Shown here: piece after piece, positions 54,730 through 64,000 of the stretch
How positions within the stretch are numbered: the first letter of the stretch is position 1
Layout: every line of letters starts with the position of its first letter
Assembly (NCBI GenBank): GCA_963920525.1
Contig: OY986438.1
Location: 80,463,177-80,527,176 of the forward strand
Direction: 5' to 3'
DNA length: 64,000 nt
From: Dichetophora obliterata
Lineage: Eukaryota > Arthropoda > Insecta > Diptera > Sciomyzidae
Made by a program: the position numbers and the translations under genes
Notes under the pieces: generated by a model
The model's input: only the letters and a program-made list of their open reading frames with translations
What the model was told of the DNA's origin: nothing
Databases searched by the model: none

Positions 54730-55533
54730 TTAATAATTATATGTATATAATAATTTTAAATATTTTAAAATTAAAGTCGCAAATGATGTTATTCTGCCTT
54801 TTGTTCACTACAAAATCCTACAAATCATATGGTTTTGTTTTGAATTATCTCTATGCACTATAATTTGCTAATATCACACATCATATGTTTTGTTTTTGAT
54901 TATCTCTATGCACTTTTTCGCCCAATTGTCAATAAATTGTTGTTATATTCAATATTTAATAAATAGCTGGCCTAAAAGTATGCAATACTTTTTTTGCAAA
55001 AATTTTATGACAAATTTTATGACTTTTACCAGAAATTTATAGTTTTCTTCCTGTTCCACAAATTACCGCAAATTGATGTTTTTTTTAATCGAAAGAAGAC
55101 ATTCCCACCTTTTATTTTATTAAAAGAGCAGCTTAACGGAAAGTGAAGCTACATTAGTTTGTTTCCATTGAAAATAAAAAAAAGTTAATTTTTAGAGGCT
55201 TACAGATTTGGGCATATCTTTTTAACTGTTTATGATATCCCCATAATTTTATTTTAATTTATGGAGAAATACTATATATTTAAAATATATTAAATTCAAA
55301 TGGTATTATGAAGAAAATATACATATGTAGACCACTGAATTACATGAAAATATAAGTCATTTCTTGCTTAGCACCCTTGCAGCGACTGTACTTCAATTTT
55401 TCAAAAATAAAATACAATTTTTCTAAAAAACCATAAGCGCACATTTCATATTCAAACGTTTCTCTATAAAACTGCGTCATTAGATTTTTTAAATTAAGTG
55501 GTCGAAAAATAGGGTTTCTGCAATAAATTGCCA
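54730..55533. other. no supported gene
   Basis: AT-rich. A minus frame at 55340-55534 (64 residues) has no recognisable features. Confidence 0.5.
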
Positions 55534-55990
55534 TCTAATAATATGTATTTCTAAGAGTTTTAGACATGATTTTTCAGTGTTGGGGGTCGCTGATTTCGAA
55601 TCTGAAGTCAGAATTTTAAAATTTAGTACGGCTAATAGGGCTGCCACCTAATTTTTATTTTTAAGAATTCGGTGCTGTCACGTACACTAAGATTAAATTG
55701 GGTCGCTGAATCCGAGTTCGTGGTCAGAATTTCAAAATAATGTTATTTTGAAATACTGGGGTTGCCACCTTGTAATATGTATTTTTAAGAGTTTTAAGCA
55801 TCATTTATCAGTATTGGGGTCGCTGATTTCAGATCTGAAGTCAGAGTTTTAAAATTAAATATGGTTAATAGGGTTGCCACCTATTTTGTGTTTATTTTTA
55901 CGAACAAGGTGCTTGCGCGAACCAAATGGTAAAAATTAGTCGTTGAATCCGAATCCGTTGTCAGAATTTCAAAATTATAAAATTATGGTA
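55534..55990 (+). repeat. satellite-like repeat, two units
   Basis: Units 55534-55772 and 55773-55990 share GGGTCGCTGATTTC, CTGAAGTCAGA, TTAATAGGGTTGCCACCTA and GTCAGAATTTCAAAAT. A third unit lies inverted at 57365-57600. Confidence 0.75.
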
Positions 55991-55999
55991 TGTTATAAT

Positions 56000-56320
56000 T
56001 ATGTTATAATAACATTTTATCGGCGTTGTAAAATGGGACGTGACACCTTCCACACAGCCCAAATTTGCGATATCGAATAGCTTTAGAGTTATAGGTCGCA
56101 CAGCGTCAAATTCAGTATTCGACCTTAATTTATGCATGCAGTTTCATTGATTACATTTTATGGGACAAGGGACTGGCACCTTCCATACAACCAAAATTGG
56201 TGCTATCAAATATCTTTGGAGTTATAAGTTGCACAGAGTCGGAATTCAGTACTCGACCTCAGTGTAGACATGCAATTTCATTGAAAGTATTTTATAGGAG
56301 TTTGGAAACGGAGCATGGAT
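56000..56320 (+). repeat. tandem pair of ~140-bp units
   Basis: TGGGACGTGACACCTTCCAC (56034) recurs as TGGGACAAGGGACTGGCACC (56161), each followed by TTTGGAGTTATAAGT-like, CGCACAGCGTC-like and ATTCAGTATTCGACC-like words. Non-coding. Confidence 0.65.
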
Positions 56321-56625
56321 TCAATTCAAAATGATAGCTGAGCTATGTATAGTCCGAATTTTATTTAACTTTTTCCAAGTGAGTAATTTTGGTCGCCGAT
56401 TTGAAAAAATAAACAAATGTTGAAAAAAACAATATTTTATAAAAAAAAAACTTCAACTTAGGACTTTTATATATTTTACAGCCATTAAAAGTTTTTTATA
56501 ACATAGTTAAAAGAAAATACGAACTTAAGAGAAAATTAATAAAAACCTATAAGGCATTTACTTCTCAGCCAAAATATACGAAATAAAAAGGAGGTTATTA
56601 TATATAGTGTCTTTTAAAGTGCGTA

Positions 56626-56796
56626 CTAATTAATACTTTCGCTTTCATCAAATAATGGCAAAGTCTCGACAGCTTCATCCAAAAAAGGTGGGTTTAATTT
56701 TGCAAGTAAAATATTTTCCAATGTCTCTTCATGGAGCCTGTTGCGATTATCACAGAGTACAAGTTTCAGTGAGGAGAACGCATGTTCAATTGTTAC
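56626..56796 (-). pseudogene. hAT transposase, last exon (dimerisation domain)
   Basis: Reads VTIEHAFSSLKLVLCDNRNR, LHEETLENILLAKLNPPFL, DEAVETLPLFDE and a stop at 56626. VTxExxFSxLK and LxxxxLExxLLxxLN are typical of the C-terminal dimerisation region of hAT transposases. It starts right after an acceptor-like TTTTTATTCAAG, so it is a terminal exon; upstream exons are lost or replaced by the LINE fragment at 56938. Confidence 0.7.
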
Positions 56797-56937
56797 CTTG
56801 AATAAAAACAAAACACATGCTTTAGTTGATAAAAATAATTGGGAAATCTAGTAAAATCATTGCCTTTTTCTTTACCGTCAGAAGTCTTATTTAAGCGTAA
56901 TAAACACAACTCTTAGCGTAATAAACAACTACTGTCT

Positions 56938-57358
56938 ATGTTATTTAATAAATCAATTAGGGAATGTTATTTTCCACTTTTTTTGGAAAAAATCTTTTTT
57001 AAGTCCTATTTATAAGAAAGGTTGTATGAATGATATAAACAACTATAGGCCTATCGCTTCAAAACTTTTTGAGTGGCTCGTGTATGATCGTGTGAGGTTT
57101 CATTGTGGGAAGGTCATAACTCGTCAGCATGGATTTGTTACTGGCAAATCCACTGTGTCTAATCTCCTCGATTTTGCATCATTTTGCTTAAATTCAGTTT
57201 ATCCAGGTAACCAGGTCGATTGTATTTACACTGATTTTAGTAAAGTATGTGATAAACTACTACATAAATTAATTATATTTAAACCAAAGTTAATGGGTTT
57301 TCCACAATTTTTTGTAAGCTGGGTTCAATCGTATCTGACAGAGCGATCTTATCAAATA
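56938..57358 (+). pseudogene. fragment of a LINE B-family reverse transcriptase
   Basis: Closely parallels 32305-32740 of LINE B at DNA level: RPIASKLFEWLVYDRVRFHC, QHGFVTGKSTVSNLLDF, VDCIYTDFSKVCDKLLHK, FFVSWVQSYLTERSYQI. It carries small deletions (IAKLSSIP region shortened) and a frameshift. Only the palm part is present; both ends are abrupt, joined to satellite sequence at 57359. Confidence 0.85.
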
Positions 57359-57364
57359 CCACCA

Positions 57365-57600
57365 GCACCGTGAAAATACTTCAGATTCAAAATCAGCGAC
57401 CCCCAAACACTGATAAATGATGTTTAAAACCCTTAAAAATACATATTATTAGATGGCAGCCCTATTATTACAAAATTTCATAATTTTGAAATTCTGACCA
57501 CGGATTCGAATGCAGCGACCCATTTTTACCTTAGTGTTCGCGCCAGCACCGAATTCGTAAAAATACAAAACTAGGTGGCAACCCTATTAACCATATTAAC
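57365..57600 (-). repeat. third satellite-like unit, inverted
   Basis: Inverse complement of the 55534-55990 units (AGCGACCCC, GGTGGCAACCCTATTAACCAT). Together they bracket the hAT exon and the LINE fragment. Confidence 0.75.
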
Positions 57601-57974
57601 AAATATCGAACAGCAGTATCAAAGACCCTGTTCATAAAGAACTTGTGATTATTGAGCCTGCAAAATCTATATTTGTTTCTCGTTTTGCAGCTGACACATC
57701 CGGTGAAGACGTGTTATTCTATATAAACTCTAAGCTGAATGTTGTAAATAAAAATATCTCTGTTTACAAATTAAATTTTTCATACGAGCGTATTACGTCC
57801 TCTTTTAAAATATCTTTGCCTGGTGATCTTTTTCACATGGTATTGGATCAAAAGTTTTGGCCTGACAATACGATGGTGCATGAATTTATTTCTAGACCTC
57901 GGCCTTGGCTACTTTTCCGGTTTTTAGCAAGAATAAAAAAAACTAGATTGTTGCTTTCAGTTCCTTATCCTTAA
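57601..57974 (+). pseudogene. LINE ORF1 fragment, RRM-like part
   Basis: Reads IIEPAKSIFVSRFAADTSGE, DVLFYINSKLNVV, DQKFWPDNTMVHEFISR, matching the C-terminal ORF1 domain of LINE A and LINE B. In a neighbouring frame the end reads FSKNKKN followed by TAG, with A AAA AAC at 57937-57943 just before the stop, as in LINE B. Confidence 0.7.
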
Positions 57975-58378
57975 CCAAAGACTTCTTGAGTGATATTTAA
58001 GAAGTCAAACCGATCGGACGTGTTATTACATAGTTCCGCAACCTCGCTCACCGTTCTTAATACAAAAACAAATATAAAAGCCCTAACTCTCTGTGCAAGT
58101 TCTGTTGACCCAGTTACAACAATTAATTATTGCGAAAAACGCAAAGAATTAAAAAACACAAGAATAAATTAAGTGTCAAATTGCAATTCAGCAAAATAAT
58201 TTGTTTGTGACAATCCAGTGCGACACCAAAAATAAACTATAAACAATAATCAAAAAAATAAAAATAAACCAAAACAACAATAAATAACTGTTATTCATTC
58301 GGCTAGAACTTATTATTAAAGCAATTTACCGATTTTGACCTAGTTACGCTAAAAACAATTAAAAAAAAGCATTTAAAT
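57975..58378 (+). other. probable LINE C 5' UTR
   Basis: Non-coding A-rich sequence before ORF1 of LINE C; the precise 5' end is not identifiable. Confidence 0.45.
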
Positions 58379-60520
58379 ATGGAAAAAAACTGTGCTTCAT
58401 CTCTATGCACCGTGGAAGACCACAATGCAACAAAGGTGGCATGCAAGGGCCTGTGTGATAAATCTTTCCACGCTTGTTGTATAGGCTTATCTAAGAGAAG
58501 TCTCACATATTTAAATGACTACCTTGCGAACTTTTCATTTTACTGCGATGAGTGCAAGGATATTTCACTCTCACACGTCCTTCTTGCAGTAAAGTGCCTA
58601 AGTGATAAAACAAACTCGCTTCGGTCTGACACTAAACAATGTTTAAAAAAAATAAGTGAGCAAGTTACTAAGGTCGATGGGGTCTTAAAAACTGCCGAAG
58701 ATCTCAGCTGCTTTATTGAATCCGCAAAATCTGACCTGGATACAAAAATATTCAAACTATCAAGTAACCTTATAACAGTCACGGACACCATAACTGATTT
58801 AAAAAATAATGTGTCATCTTTTGAAACCGCGATAACCAAAATCAATGACTCTTTAACGCATAAATATAAAACAACTGACAACGAAAAACGTACAATACAA
58901 AACATATCGGAAAATCTCGCTGTTCTTAGAATGGACGTCGACACCATGATACAATCCAATTCAAAGGTAACTTTACCACCACCTCAGCAGCCAGATCCAC
59001 TAATTGAAGTTTTATACCATAAGGTAAATGAAATGAGTGTTGATCATGAAATATTTCGGGTATCGCTTGCTGAAATTACTGATTATATCAGATATGCTCC
59101 AGAAAGAGTTCAGAACATCCCAGAATCACCCCATCATAACGCTTCTTCTATCTTTGAAGAAATCATAGAAGCTACCGATCCTACTTCACTGGTTCATTCT
59201 TTGCGCTCACCACCGGCGTCTCTCTCTGATAAAGAAATGGGGCCACCTATTGCTATTCCTGTGGCTTCACCGCGCAAATTGATCCATAAGTTTGGAACAT
59301 CATGGACATCATCTGAATGGGATAACCGCATCAAAAAGCTGAAGAGTGTGAATGATAGACTAAAAACGACATTGTTTGTAAAGGGCCTCCCAGTAAAAAC
59401 TACAGTATCCTGGATGCGTAATTATTTTCAGAAAAAATTGGGTTTCGCAATTTCTGACTGCATAAAAATGTCCATCAAGGCCAGAAAATTCTGCAGTTTT
59501 AAGTTGGACATTCTAACTCAATATGTATGGATGTTTCTAAATATCTCTGGTGGCATAATGATGCATGGTAAGTGGAAAATCTCCGAGTGGATAGACAACC
59601 CTGAGAAGAAGCTGAAGACACCTAGAAATAGCAGCGATAATAAAGATGATAATCATATAAATAGAACTATGAGTAAGCTTGTCAATAATGATAATTCCAC
59701 TAAGCTTAATTCAAAGTCTATTAAAAGTAAAGCATCAATTAATGATGGCAATATTCATCATAAAATTAAAATAATGAGTAATCCTACGAATAATGTTTAT
59801 TCTTCTAAGTTTAACTATAAGTCTAATAAAAGTAATGCTCCTAATAAACCTTTGCCAGATAGTAACTGGTCTTATAAAACAAATGTTTTTCCCAAATTTT
59901 CTCCTTTTCCAAAACATACTTCAATTCCTCTAACCTCTTCCGTTCAAAAATCATTAAAATCTAAACGCGTCTCGTTTAACCTTAACCCTGAATCTGACTC
60001 CCTCTACATTAAAAATACACCTAAAATCCACAGTACATCCTATCCTAATTTCGTGCACTCTCATACTCTAAGCCCATCTCCATCTGATCCAATTATAATT
60101 GAGCCCTCGAACCAACCTGTCAGTCCGAAGTCATTCCTAGACCCTCTACTACCACCAAGAGTCAAATTAACGTTAAATTCTTGCGCAGACACTGAGAGTA
60201 GATATGCCCTTTCTCGCCTTAGAGAGAACAGTGTATTTAATAACGTTCGTCTGTATCTCACCTACATGCACAAAGCCCCTGATTCAACATGCAGTGAAGG
60301 TAAGACTAAAACTAATCTTGAAGTCTTAATTCAGCAAGAAGGTCTGCCTACCGATGTTGATGACTTGCTTAACTTATTTATTCGTTTTCATGACCAACTC
60401 GGCGTGACGATCGATCAAGTCAAGGCGGATCTTGATACCTATGGTGCTCACGTCAGGACTAAACATGTCTCCCTTCTTCAAAAATCGCGTAAAGATCAAC
60501 AACAATATTATCGTCCCTAA
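58379..60520 (+). CDS. LINE C ORF1 protein (PHD-like finger, coiled coil, RRM-like)
   Basis: 713 residues from ATG 58379 (context AATATGG), unusually long for an ORF1. N-terminal PHD-type finger (residues 5-60: CKGLCDKSFHACCIGLSKRS, FYCDECKD); heptad-rich coiled-coil segment about 75-190 (KISEQVTKVDGVLKTAEDL); RRM-like block about 320-405 (TTLFVKGLPVKTTVSWM); Asn/Ser/Lys-rich low-complexity tract about 415-600; a distinct C-terminal segment (LLNLFIRFHDQLGVTIDQVK). Probably forms RNA-protein particles. The stop lies 89 bp inside ORF2, which is in the +1 frame. No disabling mutation seen. Confidence 0.85.
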   Translation: MEKNCASSLCTVEDHNATKVACKGLCDKSFHACCIGLSKRSLTYLNDYLANFSFYCDECKDISLSHVLLAVKCLSDKTNSLRSDTKQCLKKISEQVTKVDGVLKTAEDLSCFIESAKSDLDTKIFKLSSNLITVTDTITDLKNNVSSFETAITKINDSLTHKYKTTDNEKRTIQNISENLAVLRMDVDTMIQSNSKVTLPPPQQPDPLIEVLYHKVNEMSVDHEIFRVSLAEITDYIRYAPERVQNIPESPHHNASSIFEEIIEATDPTSLVHSLRSPPASLSDKEMGPPIAIPVASPRKLIHKFGTSWTSSEWDNRIKKLKSVNDRLKTTLFVKGLPVKTTVSWMRNYFQKKLGFAISDCIKMSIKARKFCSFKLDILTQYVWMFLNISGGIMMHGKWKISEWIDNPEKKLKTPRNSSDNKDDNHINRTMSKLVNNDNSTKLNSKSIKSKASINDGNIHHKIKIMSNPTNNVYSSKFNYKSNKSNAPNKPLPDSNWSYKTNVFPKFSPFPKHTSIPLTSSVQKSLKSKRVSFNLNPESDSLYIKNTPKIHSTSYPNFVHSHTLSPSPSDPIIIEPSNQPVSPKSFLDPLLPPRVKLTLNSCADTESRYALSRLRENSVFNNVRLYLTYMHKAPDSTCSEGKTKTNLEVLIQQEGLPTDVDDLLNLFIRFHDQLGVTIDQVKADLDTYGAHVRTKHVSLLQKSRKDQQQYYRP

Positions 60521-63422
60521 CTCCCATTTCTTAAATATATTTTACCATAACTGCGGCGGCATGAGAAGCAAATTAAATAAACTTTATGTTGACGCCAAAT
60601 CATGTCACTTCAATGTTCTAGTATTCACTGAGACATGGTTAAATGATACCTTCAATAATGAAGAAATTCTTGACAGTAATTGGACTGTCTTCAGAAACGA
60701 TCGGGATTACTCTTCTACTGGTCTTTCTAGAGGAGGTGGCGTTCTCATAGCAACTCACAATTCTCTTTCAAGTGAGTTAATAGATACGCATACCCATAAA
60801 CTTTTTGATCACCTGATAATTAAAGTCTGTTTAGGAAATAGTCTTTTTATGTACATAGGTGTCGTTTACATTCCTCCCGGCTCAAGTGAAACAACATACA
60901 ACGAGCTATGTGAAACACTGTCCTCCTTTACATTCACTCTTAAAGAGGAAGATACGGTTGTTATTCTTGGTGACTTCAACCGGCCAAATATCTCTTTTGT
61001 CGTTGATGAAAATGACAAGTATCTTCTTCCTGTTAACCTTTCTAATGCCATAGATTTCTCATTATTTAGTACATTTTATGGCAACGATCTGCAACAAGTT
61101 TCTTCTGAACAAAATAAAAATGGCAGATGGTTGGACCCTATCTTTACAAACTCGTACGAAGAAGTGAAGGTTAGTCCATGCACTGAAGCAGAAAATTTAT
61201 TTACTAATACTGTTCACCATACAGCTTTAACAGTTGCTTTCTCTGCTAACGACATTACTTTTACCCAGTCTTATAATAACTCTATTGCATACGATTACCT
61301 CAACGCCGATTACGAAAGTATTAAATGTTATCTAAATGCTCTAAACTGGAATAATATTCTATCCAACATAGATTTAGACAGCGCTGTCTCAAGATTTTAT
61401 CAGCACATTTTTACTGCTATCGAAAATTATGTGCCAAAAATAAAGAAAAAGAATAAGCTTGCGGAGCCATGGCTAGACAAAAATCTCAGATTTTTGAGAA
61501 ACCAAAGAAACAAAATTTACAAACTTCTCAAAAACACCGATAATGTAAGCGATGAACTGAAGCTAAGATATTACGAGTTATCTAAAGAGTTCTCTATCAA
61601 GTCAGAAGAAGCGTATAAGTTGTACACTAACCTTATCGGCGAGAAAATTGTCGAAGAGCCACAAAAATTTTTTGACTTCGTTAACATGAAGCGAAAATCT
61701 AGCGGCTATCCATCTTCTATGTTTAAAGGTGATGTCAATTCCTCCAACCCTCATGAAATAAGCAACTTATATGCAGACTATTTTAAAGAATTTTTCTGTG
61801 TTTTCACAAGTAATACTTATAGTTCCCCTCCGTTTTCAGGAATTTGCCCTATAATTAATCATATCCAACTAACGTGTGATGAGATATCTAATGCGATTAA
61901 AGAAATTGATAGAAATAAAGGACCCGGCCCAGACTTGTTACCCCCGCACTTACTAGTCCGATGTTTAGACACACTTATCTTGCCTTTATATATAATATTT
62001 AACAAATCTCTACTCCAAGGATCTTTTCCATCGTATTGGAAGATATCTCACCTAACACCAATACATAAAAATGGCGATAAAAGGTCTGTTGAAAACTATA
62101 GAGGAATCGCCATATTATCGGCTATTCCAAAATTGTTCGAAAAAATTATATGCGCAAAACTAACATCTATTATAAATCCTTTACTCAACGAACAGCAACA
62201 TGGTTTCCGTAAAGGTAGATCAACCACAACAAATCTAATGACTATGATCTCTGATGTTTTAAGTAAAATGGAAAAAGGACATCAAGTGGAGGCAATATAC
62301 ACCGACTTTAGCAAAGCTTTTGATCGAGTCGATCATGATATCTTGGCTTCCAATTTGGAAAAGATTGGTATCTCAGGATCTTTGCTCAGTTGGCTGAAGT
62401 CCTATCTCCACGACAGGTCTCAGTTCGTAAAATTTCAAGGTACCTTATCCAAACAGATTTTAGTTACATCCGGCTTACCACAAGGTAGTCACCTTGGTCC
62501 ACTTCTCTTTAATATTTTTATCTCAGACCTATCTGATATTCTTTGCGATATCCCACATCTAATGTATGCAGACGACCTAAAAATGTACCATGTTATTAAA
62601 TCGGAAACAGATGTAATTTACTTACAGTCGAAACTGTCATCTCTTGAGCACTGGTGCAATCAAAATAAACTACATCTTAATGTTAAGAAATGCTGCGTAA
62701 TAACCTTCTCCCGTAAAAATTTGGTAACAAATAACAGTTACTTCCTCAATAGCATTGAACTTAAAAGAGTCAACCATATTGTTGATCTTGGTGTAGTCTT
62801 GGACAACAATTTGCGTTTCAACTTACATTATGATAAAATTGTATCTAGGGCCAGCAAACTACTCGGTTTTATAAAACGGCGTGCAAAAGAGTTCAAAAAT
62901 GTTTGGGTCACGAAAGCTTTATACTGCGCGTTAGTGCGCCCTATTCTTGAATATGGATGCATTATTTGGAATCCTGCTTTCGAATCACACAGTGAAAGAC
63001 TTGAATCTATTCAAAAGCAATTTCTGCTTTTTGCGCTTAGGGACACGTATAACCCCCGTGAGTACAATATATTTCCACCTTATGATTTTAGGCTTAGCCT
63101 TCTGAATTTAATGCCCCTTTCATCAAGAAGGACTTTACTTAGTTCATGTTTTACCTTCGATGTCATTAACGGTGTTGTTGATAGCGAGTATATATCAAAC
63201 AAGATACGATTTAATGACCCGATCAGACGTACACGGCATACACGACTATTAAATGAATATCAACATCACACTGTCTACGCAAGAAATGAGCCAATAAATA
63301 GGTGCTGTAGAGAATTCAATAATATCAGCGAGTACTATTCACCCCCTATGTCCAAATTAACTTTTAAGAAAAATCTTTCCAAGTCCCTATTTCCGTCATT
63401 ATACCTTCCTTCAAGCAACTAG
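60441..63422 (+). CDS. LINE C ORF2: endonuclease-reverse transcriptase
   Basis: First ATG at 60441 (the open frame begins slightly earlier at a TTG, 60432); another ATG is at 60465. About 993 residues. Endonuclease motifs: IFYHNCGGMRSK, LVFTETWLND, GGGVLIATHNS, VILGDFNRPN, WLDPIFTNS. The final Asp-His pair (SDHxPL in relatives) reads VHHTAL, so the catalytic Asp seems replaced. RT motifs: GPGPDLLPPHLLVRC, NYRGIAILSAIPKLFEKI, QHGFRKGRSTTTNL, SGLPQGSHLGPLLF, catalytic MYADDLKMY (about residue 708). C-terminus FALRDTYNPREYN as in LINE B; no RNase H. Its own AUGs lie upstream of the endonuclease, unlike LINE B. Confidence 0.9.
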   Translation: MVLTSGLNMSPFFKNRVKINNNIIVPNSHFLNIFYHNCGGMRSKLNKLYVDAKSCHFNVLVFTETWLNDTFNNEEILDSNWTVFRNDRDYSSTGLSRGGGVLIATHNSLSSELIDTHTHKLFDHLIIKVCLGNSLFMYIGVVYIPPGSSETTYNELCETLSSFTFTLKEEDTVVILGDFNRPNISFVVDENDKYLLPVNLSNAIDFSLFSTFYGNDLQQVSSEQNKNGRWLDPIFTNSYEEVKVSPCTEAENLFTNTVHHTALTVAFSANDITFTQSYNNSIAYDYLNADYESIKCYLNALNWNNILSNIDLDSAVSRFYQHIFTAIENYVPKIKKKNKLAEPWLDKNLRFLRNQRNKIYKLLKNTDNVSDELKLRYYELSKEFSIKSEEAYKLYTNLIGEKIVEEPQKFFDFVNMKRKSSGYPSSMFKGDVNSSNPHEISNLYADYFKEFFCVFTSNTYSSPPFSGICPIINHIQLTCDEISNAIKEIDRNKGPGPDLLPPHLLVRCLDTLILPLYIIFNKSLLQGSFPSYWKISHLTPIHKNGDKRSVENYRGIAILSAIPKLFEKIICAKLTSIINPLLNEQQHGFRKGRSTTTNLMTMISDVLSKMEKGHQVEAIYTDFSKAFDRVDHDILASNLEKIGISGSLLSWLKSYLHDRSQFVKFQGTLSKQILVTSGLPQGSHLGPLLFNIFISDLSDILCDIPHLMYADDLKMYHVIKSETDVIYLQSKLSSLEHWCNQNKLHLNVKKCCVITFSRKNLVTNNSYFLNSIELKRVNHIVDLGVVLDNNLRFNLHYDKIVSRASKLLGFIKRRAKEFKNVWVTKALYCALVRPILEYGCIIWNPAFESHSERLESIQKQFLLFALRDTYNPREYNIFPPYDFRLSLLNLMPLSSRRTLLSSCFTFDVINGVVDSEYISNKIRFNDPIRRTRHTRLLNEYQHHTVYARNEPINRCCREFNNISEYYSPPMSKLTFKKNLSKSLFPSLYLPSSN

Positions 63423-64000
63423 GTTTGAAATCTTAATCTATAATTAAGCATGCCCTCTCCAAATCTTTTTTCCCTACTAAAAGCCCAATAATCCTGCGCT
63501 CTTCATTTATTGTCCTTTTAGACATTAAGAATTAAATGCTAAGACAATAAATAGCCAGTCCAATTCCCTATTCCCTTCTCAGATCTCTCCTAATCTTATC
63601 AAATAAAATTCATAGCTATATTACTATTGTAGTGCGCACCAAGTTTAAGCAACCAAACGTACACAAACTATTTGGTTGCACTGTATTTATGTTTGTTTAT
63701 ATTCACCACGCACAATGACCCGTGGTTATATATTTGATTTACAAGACGCTTTTTCGCACTAAGCTAATGTTCTATGTATTTCACTCGCGCACTTTTAATG
63801 TTTATATATTTTGTTATATTTATTTTGTATTACGCACTTACACATTAAGTTTATATTTATTATTCACTCACGCACTTTTTATGTTAAAATTATGCACTTT
63901 TTCAAAATACCGTTTTTTGTCTTTATAAGCATCAAGAATTTGAAAATAAAGATGATTAGTTCCTCGAGCTTTAAATCAGCTTGATCTTTTATTTTCTAAG
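63423..64000 (+). other. LINE C 3' UTR and downstream sequence
   Basis: No ORF of note. 'CACGCAC' and 'CGCACTTTT' words recur. The LINE end cannot be placed before the window edge. Confidence 0.5.

Noticed and set aside
60432..60520. -1 frameshift site in LINE C
   Set aside because: ORF2 is in the +1 frame and has its own ATGs before the endonuclease; no suitable heptamer in register.

Overview
This is a transposable-element graveyard from an animal genome, most probably an insect and plausibly a fly. The evidence is an AT-rich background, LINEs with two ORFs, a BEL/Pao LTR retrotransposon, a rosa-like (DD41D) mariner, LOA/R1-type LINEs with RNase H, many MITEs and fold-back repeats, and spliced transposase relics. 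I recognise no host gene, rRNA, tRNA, CRISPR array or bacterial gene. The order-level assignment is inference from element content. || Layout. 1-12.2 kb: MITE and terminal-inverted-repeat (TIR) elements, including two copies of a ~1 kb element carrying two divergent ORFs (1508-2527, 7773-8783; the second sits inside another TIR element), tandem TIR elements (6459-7412) and a palindromic tandem array (10839-11430). 12.2-44.7 kb: a deeply nested stack. The outermost layer appears to be a DNA element ('X') whose inverted ends lie at 12232 and 44714 and whose broken gene (about 22.55-25.63 kb) belongs to an unnamed family of long repeat-associated proteins. X is interrupted twice. First, a minus-strand LOA/R1-type LINE relic (12.7-22.55 kb) contains a PHD-finger LINE relic ('LINE A', 13.7-18.77 kb), which contains a mariner (17396-18309). 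Second, a fold-back structure with 1.9 kb inverted arms (25629-27511 and 42513-44451) holds in its loop another LOA/R1-type LINE relic, split by a young BEL/Pao element (28136-38935, 5-bp duplication TACGG), itself split by an ORF-intact PHD-finger LINE ('LINE B', about 29.5-34.15 kb). 44.7-50 kb: a second fold-back element with minisatellite arms (45325-47887) and several MITEs. 50-54.75 kb: a spliced, frameshifted minus-strand transposase relic that looks RAG1/Transib-like. 55.5-58 kb: satellite-like repeats, a hAT last exon and LINE fragments. 58.4-63.4 kb: an ORF-intact third PHD-finger LINE ('LINE C'). || How the parts work together. There is no operon or host pathway; each element supplies its own mobilisation functions (endonuclease/reverse transcriptase, integrase, DDE transposase). 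The most notable mechanistic signal is a classic -1 slippery heptamer, A AAA AAC, just before the ORF1 stop in LINE B and in the diverged LINE A relic. In both, ORF2 lies in the -1 frame and the endonuclease N-terminus is encoded upstream of any AUG, so ORF2 is probably made as an ORF1-ORF2 fusion by programmed frameshifting. LINE C lacks this arrangement.
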